A DNA stretch of 64,000 bases. Source: Favolaschia claudopus (Eukaryota > Basidiomycota > Agaricomycetes > Agaricales > Mycenaceae). The notes under the pieces are model-generated. The model searched no databases. It was not told where the DNA came from and saw nothing but the letters and a program-made list of their open reading frames with translations. Made by a program: the position numbers and the translations under genes. The stretch covers positions 1 to 64,000 of the forward strand of contig JAWWNJ010000041.1 of NCBI GenBank assembly GCA_037176885.1, given 5' to 3'. Positions 45,200 to 56,015 of the stretch are shown in pieces. The stretch's first letter is position 1; each line of letters begins with the position of its first letter.

Positions 45200-47048
45200 C
45201 CGGTGTCCAACAAACAGTTGGAGGCGGCAGCATGGGCTCTCACTAATGCGATACACGAGGCGACGGAGAGAGTGGGCAAAGTGCGGCAAACCCTGGTGGA
45301 ATAAGGAGCTCAGGGAGGCGTCGGAGAACTTCAGCCAGGCGCAGTCCAGGCGCGCGCGCAGGTAGAACGTAACGAGTTCGAAGCTAACGTGTGCTAGTCA
45401 GTCGTTGTGAAACTGTTGATTACACTCGCCGAAGAGAGTGGTCTTCTTCCCAAACATGCATTCGGAGGTCGCCCAGGCCGGACAATCAGCGACGCCGTCC
45501 TGCTAGCCTTCTTGTTCACTGACGGATCAAGGACTCCTGGCTTCGAGGGCAGGTTACATCAGCACTCTTCCTGGATATATCCCAAGCATTCCCTACCGTG
45601 TCCCACGAACAGCTCCTCTTTAACCTCCGCAAGCGTCGCGTTCCGGAGGACCTTGTTCTTTGGATTGAAAGCTTCCTGTTGAACGTAAGACAACCCTAAG
45701 ATTCGACGACTTCACCTCGAACCCGCGCGACGCCAACTTCGGCATCCCCCGTTCTGTACCTTTTCTACGCCGCTGATCTGCTAGAAATTTGTGACACAGA
45801 CACCAAGCACAGGTTAGCGCTCGGCTTCATCGACGATACGTCCCTAGTCGTGTCAGGTCCAAGCATTGAAGCCAATGTGGTAGTCCTCGAACGTCTCTGC
45901 GAAGATGGACTTGATTGGTCACGAACGCACGCCTGCCGCGTGATGGAGTACCATGCATTCGTCCCACCAGTTAGAATGCGCTTGAACAGATTTTCAACGC
46001 CTTCCCGGACGCCTACTTGACGCCTACGATGTCGAGACCATCGACCCGACCCCCCACTCGTCTTGCTTGGACGCCACGCTGTACGTGGGCAATTGCCCGG
46101 AGCAGAGACGAGGCGGTCAAGGAAGCGGGAAGGGCCCGAGACGATGTCCTCACCATATTCTCGGACGACTCGGGGGTGCGGCCGCGGTGGCGGAGATCTA
46201 GACGAAACAGTGATCCGGAACACCAACTCGTCGATTCCATCTCGGCCCGTTGTCAGCACATACAGTGTTTGAGGGGGAGCTGATGGGGACGATACTTGCC
46301 TTGGCCATTTGTTGGCCATTATCCGCAACACCCCTCGGATACGTATCCACTCCGCCACAATCCTTCTTGATAATAATCAAGCATGCATTCGTGCTCTGGC
46401 AGCCAATCGCGGAATCGCCCTCAGCCCGGCCAATATCCGAGAATTCCACCATCGTATTCAAAGGCGGAGCTGGCTGGCTTAACTCTCCGCTGCCAGCTAG
46501 TATTGCAGCCCGTCCCGCGGAAGGTACGAAGCGGATGTGCATTGTGGAGGGAGTGGGGCAAGAATGGTCACACTCGTCACGCGCCTCAAGCGCCTATGAT
46601 CGACAAATCTCCCCTGTCGCCCGCATCCTCAAGGCCTCAAGCTCTATCGTGATCGCAGCCGCACCGAGACCTCCATCATTACCCAACTCCGTACCGGGCA
46701 CATAGGATTCTGCACCGTATCAAGGTTGTCGACTCTTTGGAATTCAAGTACGTCGGTATCCGGTTCACATCCATTCAGAGTAATGTTTTCGCCGCGCATT
46801 ATGCGGTTAAATCGTCCAAAGCTCGAGCAATCGGTAACGCAGCTTTTGCGCTGAAGCACCGGATTGGCTCGCTACCCGTTCGAGAGGGACTCGTACTGTA
46901 CATGGCACGAGTTGACTGCTACCTGACCTCGGTGCGAAGCTAGCCCTCGACACCGACTCCGTGCTGTTGCACGAACACCAGGACGTGCAGCATACCTTTT
47001 TGCTGCGGTTGCTTGGGCTCAATTCTCGTTCCATGCTAGCCGTTCTGT
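45200..47048 (+). mobile_element. Decayed non-LTR retrotransposon (LINE), 5' part of interrupted copy
   Basis: Plus-strand fragments in several frames follow LINE order: KPWWNKELREASENF (linker before the reverse transcriptase), KHAFGGRPGRTISDAVLL, LFLDISQAFPTVSHEQLLFN, VLYLFYAADLLEI, GFIDDTSLVVSG (the xDD catalytic motif), an RNase H-like FSDDSG and FEGELMGTILAL, then FLLRLLGLNSRSMLAVL. Stops and frame changes break it repeatedly. It ends abruptly at 47048, where the KDZ element begins, and continues at 60854. The apurinic endonuclease half is absent. Confidence 0.75.
47042..47048. repeat. Left target-site duplication of the KDZ element
   Basis: GTTCTGT, identical to 60847-60853. The flanking bases differ. 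Confidence 0.8.
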
Positions 47049-47111
47049 CACCCCATATAAGTGGTTTTTTGCAAAATATACTGGGTGTGGCCAAAAATGT
47101 TTTACAAAAAC
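47049..47111 (+). repeat. Left terminal inverted repeat of the KDZ element
   Basis: 63 bp ending TACAAAAAC, containing TACTGGGTGT, which is fully conserved in the other end (positions 31-40 of the TIR). From here to 47434 is non-coding subterminal sequence with GATCA/TGATC motifs (ATCAGATCAATGATGATCTG, about 47190). Confidence 0.9.
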
Positions 47112-47434
47112 TTTGAAATCAGGCCGTTGGGCTTGTTTGCTATCAATGCTACCACCCGGCATACCCGGCATGCTCTCTAGGCCGGCAGGGAACATCAGAT
47201 CAATGATGATCTGGTGTGCTCAAGCCTGCCGAGCTGTTCCGCGACCGCAATTGATGCGGGATCACTTGTTTTTAGAATCCAGCACTGCTTTTGGATAAGA
47301 TAAGACAGATTAGGCATGCTCAGATAAGCGCCAAAGGCGCTTACGATGAAAATCACATTTATATATTAAAAAAAGGCGCCGAATGCGCGCTTATTACCCC
47401 GCCCGCCGCCCCGCCCCCCTGGGCCGCCCTATTC

Positions 47435-50400
47435 CTAATCCCCCTCATCCTCGCCGCCTAAAAAAAACTCCTCGTCGTCATGCACATGGCCCGCGGCAGC
47501 CCCGCCCTCGTCCTCGTCGTCCCCGCTTTCATCCCCCGATTCTTCATCCGATCCTTCATCCCCAGCGTTACCGCCGGCAGCGGGTACACGCTTCCGCCCA
47601 CGCCCACAATGCACCTCCGTCATGGATATCGTCACCTTGGCCGCCAATGTCCGATACAGCGCCGCTTGCTTCAGGGCGTAGGCAACCGCACCCTGCGCGT
47701 ATCCCACCTCGACCGTGCCGACCGGAATCTGCTTGGCTCGCTCCTCCCACCCCGACGCCTCATGCTCAAATGAAATGAGCACACGGCGATACTCCTCCTC
47801 GAGGAGCTGGACTTCCTCCTCCCAGCGGCGGGCGCGCGCACGCGCCTTCGTCCATTCGATACGTAACGCATCCTCGAGCTCCGCGTCGGTGCCCGTCGAG
47901 CCAGCACTGGTCCAAATCCATGAAACCTCCCGACGGTTCTCGGCACGCGTGCCGACCATGGGATCGTCCGCCTCGCCGTCTCCTTCCACCTCACCAGCGT
48001 CCGCCCCTTCCTCGTCCTCCGATTCCGAGGCTAAGTATTCCCCCTCCTTTCTCAACCTTTTCATCTTCTCCTTGCGCCGCTCGGCCTGTTTCCTCCGCAA
48101 CGCCTCCTTCTTGGTGAGCTCTTCGGGGTCCTCCATGGTGCGCACATCCTCACGCCGCAGCTTTCGCCACCCCTGCTTCGCGCCTTGGTTGAGCTCCCGC
48201 AGAGCTGCCCATGCCGCTTGATACTTCGCCGAATGGAGGAGAATCTTGCTCTCGTTGCGAGCAACAAGATTCCTCGCCCGCGTATTCGCTCCCTGATTCC
48301 GCACATGCAGCTCTTTATAGGTGAAGAAACGGCTCTTGATGTGCAGCTGGTTCCGCAAGCGCATCAGCGCTTCGGAACACTGCGCATCACGGGCAAAGTT
48401 CTCCACCAGCTGGACGCTGCCGATGCACCCAGCGTCGCGTTCAGCGGAGCTCAACGCGGAGGGTAGCATCAAAGGCGTATGCTCGGGCACTTCCTCCGGG
48501 TTTGGATCGCGCCGCGCGAGGGCTTGAAGGGCACCCGGTGTGTAGGTTGCCTGGAGTTTGCGGAAGCGAGCTATACCACGGCTCAGCTTGCGACGCATCG
48601 CGATGATGTCGATTTGCTGAGCCGCTGTACCGGCTTTTTTCAGCAACACCTGGGCTTGAATCCGTCGCCTGGATTTCGTTCATCAGCAGTCAAAAATGGA
48701 GTCAAAGGTACGCACTGTTGTTCCTCAAGCTCTAAGCCCTCGAAAATGAAGGCGCTAGGACTAACGTCATGCAGCGCCAGCACACCCCGACTCAAGCAGG
48801 CGGCCTCCTCCTCCGCTAATCGCAGGCGAACGTCGGCCTCTTTCAAGGCTGAAGTTCGGTGAGTACACGTGTAGATTGGAAGATTGATCACGTACCGGTA
48901 GTCTTTATCTCATACGGATTCTTGAACTCTTTGGGAGCGCGTTCCCAGTCGCAGACTTGCTTCTCCCATTCCGGAACACGTTCAGCCTGTTCTGCCGAGA
49001 AAACCTTGAACGACTCTTGCTGGATCTCCCGCTCCCGCTTTGCCCTGTCAAGACGCTTGCGTAGCAGAGCACCTGAATCAAGTATGAGCATTTAAGCAAG
49101 GCATGATGTTAATGAAGGTACTCACCGAGGCTAACAAGCTTGCACCAATTCCAGAACGCAAAATGATCATCTAGCACGTCCGCTCGCGATCCAGGACCCA
49201 TTTCGCGGGTGCTGGACGCCACGCCACCGAGGTTGGCCCACGGCCGCTCGATTCCTTCGCCGTCCGTTTGACCAGCGCCCGCAAGGAAGTTGAGAGAAAA
49301 CAGGAGCTGACAGGCCATGGTGTGGGCATGTATGTGCATCTTCGGGATGACATAGGCGCAAAGATAGAGGATGAGGCTGAGGCGGACGAGCGGAGGAAGG
49401 TCTTGCAAGCGTTCGCGCAAATTCTTGAACCATTGACATACAATGTCATACGAAACCACCTTCCGCAGGCGGCGGTGTAGCCAGCGCAGTATCGCGGCGT
49501 ATATATAGTCCATATTCGCATAGCTTACAACGCGATTAGTTCGATTGAATGCAATCGTCAAAGGTTGGAACTCACCGCTCGCCCTTTTGAAGATCTCCAA
49601 CCCCCGTAGGCTGCACGAACTCGTGTCGTGCGCACACCCCCATCCCAACCCCCGTCACACTATAACCCTGCGAGAACTTGGTGTTGGCGTAGTCTAACGC
49701 GGCCAACCCGCTGCAGGTGCTCATCTGGGGCTCACAATGAGTCTTTTGGAAACATTGAAACAATCTTCGCTTACCTCCTCCTGCTTGGTGACGGTAAGTA
49801 GGTATTTTCGATACGGTTCAGGCTCCACAAAGTACGACCATCCAGTACCAAGACCGGGATCCCGCAGCGCGCTGGAGATCAAGCGCCGCTTAAGGCGGAA
49901 GCAAGCGTCGAGCGCTAAGAAAAATGTGTAAAGAAACCTTGGTCGAGTGTGAGTGAACAGCAGGTACGGTGGGCCGCGCAACATACCGTTGCTCCGGAGA
50001 AGCCGACTCCCAGTCGTTCGCGAGGTTGATCCCGGGGCGAGGGCACGCAGGACATCGGATGGCGAGTTCACCGGCCGAGGTGGCGCCAACACCCCCGGTT
50101 GCATGTCCACGCCCGCCCCGCTTGAGCAGCAACAGGTGGCGAAAAAACCGCGCCATCCGCATGAATTCGACATAGCGGTTGGGCGGTACATCCCCCGCGG
50201 CGTCCACCATCCGCTCCACCGTGCAATAAAAGTCCCAATGCGTTGTTTTGGCCTGCAGGGTCAGCTTCTGGAAATGGTCCAGCAAGCGAAACGTAGCGGC
50301 GGAGCGTGGATGGTCGTCGGTCGCAGGGAACCAGCGGCGTCGCAATAACTGCGTGCGCAGAGAACCCATCTCAAGCCGGCGCTCGCACGCACAAAACTCC

Positions 50401-51225
50401 ACGCGAACCTGGTGGATACCGCTGACATCCAAGACAACGAAGTTTTGGTGGCCGCTATGGCGTCGAGAGCAGTCGGGATGGCCGAACCAGATTGTCAGAC
50501 CCAATGTCTTCAGGGTGGTGCGTTGGAAGAAGCGCCCGTCCCACTCCTATGAAGCCATGGGGTCAGTTGTCAAGTTTCGCGCACCAAGAAGGGGGGAAAC
50601 ATACCTCGACGATGTGGAGCGGATTGTCTGCGTGATTGCGAACGCAGCATTCGCCGCAATACAACAACCCGCTGTGGCAGTCGAGGCATCGAATGCGGGG
50701 GGGAGAGACGCCGCAACCCGGGCATAGATCCTCCGAGGCATCGCCGCAGCCGTCAAGGCGAAGAAATTCGCGTAAATATTCGTCGCGGAGGGGGAGGAAT
50801 TCGAGGAGTAGCTTGTTCTGCCGGATATGTAAGTAAAGATTGGTAAACTTGTGGAAATTACAAACCGAGGGTGTGAGATTCTTGGTTTTGCGAGGTGCGG
50901 GAGGAGCAGGGGCAAAGAATCCACCTAGCTCCATGTCATACAGCTCGCTGGGGACGACGGAACCCCCCGGAGGATGGACATGTTCAGTGGAAGCACCCTG
51001 GTGAAGCTGTTGTTGGTGTTGTTGGACGCGGGCACGTTTGACGGGCGAAGAGGGAGCAATTGGTATGATTTCCGAGCGGACGCGACGTCCATCGGCTGAT
51101 GGTCGCTCGACAACGGTTTCAATGGGCTGATCCGCCGGCACAGTAGCAAAGTCTGAGAGTTCATTGAAAATGTATTCGTTGGTGGGGGCGTCGTGTCGCC
51201 TGTTCGAGGGTTTGAATCGCCGCAT
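47435..51225 (-). CDS. KDZ transposase with CxC2-type N-terminal zinc cluster, intact, 8 exons
   Basis: Exons 51225-50605, 50546-49987, 49937-49775, 49724-49576, 49523-49126, 49072-48896, 48848-48712 and 48649-47435 give 1139 residues; introns are 47-58 nt except the last (61 nt), and all phases agree. Residues about 170-205 are Cys-rich (LCPGCGV, RCLDCHSGLLYCGECC), then EWDGRFFQRTTL and VLDVSGIHQV, the CxC2 cluster region. Catalytic-core motifs follow: LALDACFRLKRR (D about 404), CARHEFVQPTGVGDLQKGER, YANMDYIY, SYDIVCQW (D about 524) and TDGEGIERPWANLGG (E about 587) with STREMGPGSRADVLDDHFAF. The C-terminus is coiled and ends acidic. Role: cutting and joining the element's TIRs in the nucleus. 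Shares a 555-bp divergent promoter with the dioxygenase. Confidence 0.9.
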
Positions 51226-51779
51226 TTCGTAGCCTCAGCAGCCAAGTAAGCAAAGAAAGAAAATAAGGGTAAATAACGCGTCTCCGGGTCAGATTTCGCA
51301 AAGCGACAAGTCCAAGCCGAAACTTCCGACAGTCCGGTACGCCGATCAGTCTGGACAAGGCCAGACCACTTGCGTCATTGGGCGGGTCTGGACTAGTTAC
51401 GTGATTGGGCGGTTCTGGAGTGCTTACGACACTGAATCAACGGCACCCAAACAAGCATCACTCCCGTCTACCCAGATCTTTTTGTGAAAGCTTCGTTTCA
51501 AAGTGCTACTCAAATCCCCAATACCAGCCTTGGGATGAGGGCCCAAGGCTGGTATTGAGGGCTCACTTTTTTGCTTTCGTCACGCTGTCTTGGCTACTCG
51601 GCAAACCGGAACATGTTCCCAACAACTTCGCCAACGTCGCTTACTCCGCTTCACTTTCTTGTCTCTTGAAACCACATGCAAATCGACATGAATCCACATG
51701 AAACCCGCAACCGCCCACCTTTATCAGCCTATTGCAACTCGACGAGCCCCCCACCCATCGCTTTTCCCCCCAACTTGAA
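51226..51779. promoter_or_regulatory. Divergent promoter of transposase and dioxygenase
   Basis: A 554-bp space between two head-to-head start codons. It has two direct copies of ATTGGGCGG(G/T)TCTGGA (about 51377-51420), which contain reversed CCAAT boxes, and a hairpin at 51519-51557. It probably drives both genes together. Confidence 0.55.
51519..51557. repeat. 16-bp-arm perfect hairpin in the divergent promoter
   Basis: CAATACCAGCCTTGGG (51519-51534) pairs with CCCAAGGCTGGTATTG (51542-51557) around a 7-nt loop. Could be an operator-like site or a terminator-like structure; unproven. Confidence 0.8.
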
Positions 51780-53592
51780 ATGTCTACTTCCGGTGCGTTC
51801 CAGATGTCCCCACCCTCCTCCGCTAGTACGCCGCTCCGACCTTTGGAGTCGCGGAAACCGATCCCCCCAACCTTTCTCCACCGCTATTAACGTTTTGCTA
51901 ACACGCTTTATCAGAACGGCGCACGCGTTCGGGGGTCGAGTTCAGCCCGTTCTCGCTTTCCTCCACCGTCGCCCTTTCGTTGCCCAATATTCGCATCAGT
52001 GAACTACTTGCCCGTCGCGAAGAGGGCCCGGATTCCGATACCGAGTCAGACACGGCGTCCGACGAGGACGAGTCCGACGACGAAGTCGATGCCCCCGCGG
52101 CGGACGTGGTTACGTCGAGCGCACCCAAAGGCTCAATCATCCGCATCCCGCGCAACGGCCAACCGACAACTCCGCCAATCGTCGGCACGGCGATGCCCGG
52201 CTCCGTAATCCGCTGCGCTCCCCGCAAGAAGATTCAGAGTGCCCTTGCCACCGCCGCCGCGCAAATCGCCACCGCTTGCAAAAGCGCCGCCTCGACCCGG
52301 CCCAAAACCACCCCCGCCCCCAACACCACCCCCAAAAAACCTCGCTCGAGTCGACCCGACGTCCAAGCGAATAAACTCGCGAAGAAACGTGCCCGGGACC
52401 GACGGGTCCGCAGCGACGAGCGCGAGCAACGCCAAGTCAAAGCCGGTACCGCCTTCAAGAGCGTCGCTCTCACCCGCCTCCGTCGCGCCGTCGCGTTCGC
52501 TCTCGAGGTTCGCGTGGGGCAGGAGTTCCATGCGCCCATCGCGTCTTCAGGTTGGCAAGCGGTGCGCCAGGACGAGAAGGACGCCCGCACTTTTGATCTC
52601 AAGAAACTCCTCGCCTCTGACAGCGAGTTCCGCGTCTACGGTTGGCAGGGCGCTCCGACCCCGGTTGTCGACGCCGACAACAACATCTTCTTCTGCCTCG
52701 CAGGATTCCCCGACAACGGCAAAGACGATTGGGTCGCCGACGTTGCCGTCCCCGCTGCGGAGAAGATGCAGGCCGCCGCCATCGACATGTGGACCGAACC
52801 CCGCTGGCGACGCAAGCGCCTGTCGGGCAAAAGCACCGCTCGCCGCGGGGGTCACGCATTCAAGAGCGCTGGGGCATCGATGGGTGGAGGGCAGGTCCAT
52901 CCGCAGAATCTTGCACTGTCGGTGGCCAACGCCGCCGTCCTCGCCTCTCTTTTCGCCTCCAAACCCTTCCGCCGCATTGCAGGGTTCACGAACAGTACGT
53001 TTCCCACCCCTAGCGCCTGAACCCCGCTCACCCAACCCCAGTGATCTTCTCAGCGTTCGCGAAACAGCTGCACACCTTCTACACCACCGAGTTCGACAAA
53101 ATCTGCGCCAACGACCCCAAAATCCGCCGCAATCTTCCTCGCGGACTCTCCGTTTTCTCCACCACCACCTTTAATTTCGGCCCCGCCACCGTCACGCTCC
53201 CCCATATCGACTTCCGCAACCTAGCCTGGGGCTGGTGTGCGATAACGGCGCTGGGGGATTACGACCCCGACCGCGGCGGCCATCTCGTCCTTTGGGACCT
53301 CAAGCTCATCATCAGATTTCCCGCCGGCGCCACCATACTCATCCCCTCCGCCATCCTCCGTCATTCCAACGTCAACATCGCCCCGCATGAGACTCGCTTC
53401 TCCTTCACGCAATATACCCCCGCCGGCCTTTTCCGCTGGGTGTACAACAAATTTCGCACCGACAAGGACATCAACGCATCCAAGACCACCACCCCGGAAG
53501 AGCGGGAGCAGCGCCGCAGGGACCGCGAGCGTCGGTGGGCCGATGGAATCAAGATGTATAGTAAATGGGAAGGCCCCACTACCACACTTTGA
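51780..53592 (+). CDS. TET/JBP-type 2OG-Fe(II) dioxygenase, intact, 3 exons
   Basis: Exons 51780-51792, 51915-52994 and 53042-53592 give 547 residues. The 13-nt first exon was chosen because its ATG joins in phase (MSTSERRTRSG) across a 122-nt intron; no ATG lies near the start of the second exon. The N-terminal 200 residues are acidic then Arg/Pro-rich and basic. The catalytic double-stranded beta-helix is C-terminal: TLPHIDFRNLAWGW (HxD, residues about 419-421), LGDYDPDRGGHLVLWDL, PAGATILIPS, LRHSNVNI (distal His about 472) and ETRFSFTQY (2OG-binding Arg about 483). Known: basidiomycete TET/JBP enzymes oxidise 5-methylcytosine, and many are carried by KDZ elements. Here it may remove methylation silencing of the element (inference). 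Confidence 0.85.
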
Positions 53593-54157
53593 ATCGCGGT
53601 TGCTTTACGGACAATTTCTTACCCTATACGCCTTTTTGTAGACATTGTCGTGCTAGTATACGCCTAGGTTACGCCCCGTAGATATCCCAACCCGTACGCA
53701 ATACATATGAACGTTTGTAATTACTCGGGATGCCGGATGAGACAGCGATATGGCGAACTCGGGTCGCGATATGGCGAACTCGTATAGCGAACCCGTTACG
53801 GCCCATTTTGGCTATAGCGAACTCGATCACTCCTCGATGCTCGGACGGTGAGCTCGGTGCTCAATTCAGCACCCACAAGCCTGAAAATGCACACGACCAC
53901 TACTCAAGGGCTTACCTGACGCTAGGAATATTTTGAGATTTTTGTGAAGCGTACAAAAAAGCGAGGTAAGCTTTGAATTTCCAAACCCGAAGTGAATGAT
54001 CAGTACATGGATCGCACTTGACTTCCACCAACACTCCACCAACCCACCCTACCCTTTCGTCACCTTTTCTTTCCACCTCGCTCGCTCGCCCAACTAGGTC
54101 TCTAATACTATCTACGGCTACCCTGGACCGACAATTTGACCCCAACGCGTCTCAGGA
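53593..54157. other. Spacer with GCGATATGGCGAACTCG repeats
   Basis: At about 53745-53831 the unit GATATGGCGAACTCG or TATAGCGAACTCG occurs four times with variation. Possibly 3' region of the dioxygenase gene. No gene. Confidence 0.5.
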
Positions 54158-54759
54158 ATGCCAAACAGCACTCACGACGAAAACTGCCCCGTGCCCTCAA
54201 AACGCCGACGAAAATCTCCCCGAGGGAGTCACACGCAAGAGGAAGGATGTACACCTGCGCAGCTAGCCGCTATGGCGCGATATCGCGTCAAGTAAGTGCC
54301 GTTTTGCTTGTTTTCATTTCCCCGACTGACATTCTCTTTCACTCAGAAATCAGGCAGCACTGAGGGAGAAGGCTCGGGAGCGCATGGCTCGGTAAGCTCT
54401 CTGCCAGCTCACTGATCATTGACCCATCTGTCTGAAGGCGTCGCGCTCTTCTCGCCGAAAATCCGGAGGATCGCGCTCAATATCGGGAAAGAGCGCGAGC
54501 GGCTGATGCACGATATCGCGAGGGGAAGGCAGGGCGCTTGCGTAGCAGGCAGGTCGACCGCAGGGCGATGTGCGTTTCATTTTTGTTTCATCCATTGCAT
54601 TGCTAACATATCTACAGGGCATATATCGAGAAATACGGGCCCAACAGTTGGCTGGAGCGAGCGGCGAGGCGGGAAAAGATAGCCGCGTCGATCGCTGCAT
54701 CGACGCCCGCACGCCAACGACCTCAACAAACCGCCACTAGGGTCGCGTCGACGTCGTAG
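54158..54759 (+). CDS. 150-aa Arg/Ala-rich helical cargo protein, 4 exons
   Basis: Exons 54158-54291, 54347-54391, 54438-54569 and 54618-54759 join in phase. The N-terminus is basic (SKRRRKSPRG), then AAMARYRVKNQAALREKARE, RRALLAENPEDRAQYRERAR, DARYREGKAGRLRSRQVDRR and AYIEKYGPNSWLERAARREK. The repeated A-x-Y-R-x(3-5)-R pattern suggests a long, positively charged helix that could bind DNA or RNA. I recall similar uncharacterised proteins (RYR..N...LREK...RMA, YIEKYG...W) in Agaricomycete genomes but know no function. Confidence 0.7.
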
Positions 54760-54907
54760 TCAGCTCACAGTATATACGCTTGAATGTACTTCATCCCGCA
54801 AATGTATTTTGGTTCCCTTGTATATCTACTATATACTTACTATAAGATTGTGGTTACTTACTATAAGATTGCGGTAGGGACTGAAAAGAGTTCCCTCACT
54901 CCATCAC

Positions 54908-54991
54908 GGGGACTTGGGTGACTGGTATATAGCCGTTGTTCAAAGGAAACGTTCATATGCGGGCGTGGTGGGTTCGAATCCCGCAGTCCCT
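54908..54991 (+). tRNA. tRNA-like sequence (possible tRNA or tRNA-derived repeat)
   Basis: GGGGACT (54908-54914) pairs with AGTCCCT (54985-54991). An A-box-like TGGGTGACTGG (54915-54925) and a near-perfect B box GGTTCGAATCC lie between, the latter in a 5-bp T stem GTGGG/CCCGC. A T5 tract (55012-55016) could end Pol III transcription. The anticodon arm is poor (CGTT/AACG with an over-long loop around CAA), so a degenerate tRNA or SINE head is as likely as a functional tRNA. Confidence 0.4.
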
Positions 54992-55190
54992 TATCCCTCC
55001 CATATCTCCACCTTTTTCTACTTTAAACTAACGTCCTTGAATTTCCCTTGAATATACTTGTAGTATGTAGTACCTTACTCAAAGTCAATGCTCCTGATAC
55101 TGAAGACTGAAGATTGTTGCGATATACATTTTACATTACATTCTGTGGCTAGGCTGTTTACGATTCAAGAAATAGCTACGACGTATGATG
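54992..55190. other. AT-rich spacer
   Basis: No gene. Just upstream of the tRNA-like feature, TTACTATAAGATTG(T/C)GGT occurs twice in tandem (about 54837-54875). Confidence 0.4.
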
Positions 55191-55846
55191 TTAATTGAAC
55201 GTGCCGCGCATCGCCTGCCTAAAAAATGTGAATGTGTCAGGGAATGAACGCGATGTGCAGGGTAGAACTCACAGCTCGCGAAGGACACCCTTGAGTTCCT
55301 CCCTGACGTCGGAGCGGCCACGCAGGTCGTCCAGTTTGCGCAAGGTAGCCATAAGGCGGGTCCACGCAAGCTCGGCGGCGTCGATTTCCTGCATGTCGGC
55401 GTCGTGTTGGGCGGTCGCGCTGTCGGTTTCGCTGGGACTTTTATCGCTGGCGTGATCTTCTACCGCGACGGACGAGGCGTTGTCGTCAGCTACAGAGGCG
55501 TTCTCCTGAGCATAAAGCTCCATTTTGTCTGCGCGGATTGCTGAGAAGAGATCGTGCATGGTCGACTCCATGCCGTCCATGGGTTTCTCGACGGTGCGAA
55601 GGTCGTGAAGGCGAGTGCGGAGGCCACCGAGGGTAGTCTGGAAGGTAGTTTCGGGAGGCGGGTATCCATATGCGAGAGTGTTCTGGCGAGAGCCTGCCTG
55701 CATTTCGCGTAGGGGACCGGAGAGGAAAGCCTCTTCGGGGTGATGGCTATGCGGTTTGTTAGCCGATATGACATCTCCGTGAATGTTCTCACAGTCTCTC
55801 ACCTCTCCCCTCCGTCGTCTTTGATGTTATGGTCGCCGTTGGACAT
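55191..55846 (-). CDS. 181-aa uncharacterised cargo protein, 3 exons
   Basis: Exons 55846-55803, 55746-55273 and 55218-55191 join in phase (MSNGDHNIKDDGGES, HHPEEAFLSGPLREMQAGSR, ..., LRELQAMRGTFN). If exon 3 is not spliced in, the frame ends at LREL two codons later, so the C-terminus is slightly uncertain. Segments such as TLGGLRTRLHDLRTVEKPMD and MESTMHDLFSAIRADKMELY look like coiled-coil helices, followed by an acidic Ser-rich stretch and a helical end. No family known to me. Divergent from the viroplasmin-domain gene (169 bp between starts). Confidence 0.6.
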
Positions 55847-56015
55847 TGTGGTGCGGGGGAACTTGGAGGTTTTTGGGAGGGTATTGGGACCGCACTTACC
55901 GCGGGAATGTGGCGCAGCGAAGCTATATAGCTTCGCAGGTGACTCGTACGCACTTTATCGCCTCTTTACCCAGAACCTTTTACAAAAAACTACCCCTCCT
56001 TCTTTGCAAAAAAAA
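55847..56015. promoter_or_regulatory. Short divergent promoter
   Basis: 169 bp between two head-to-head ATGs; contains AGCTATATAGCT (about 55920-55931), a palindromic TATA-like motif. Confidence 0.4.

Noticed and set aside
52133..53035. Several open frames on both strands over the dioxygenase N-terminal half
   Set aside because: High GC removes stops in all frames; only the plus frame joins in phase to the HxD exon and an upstream ATG.
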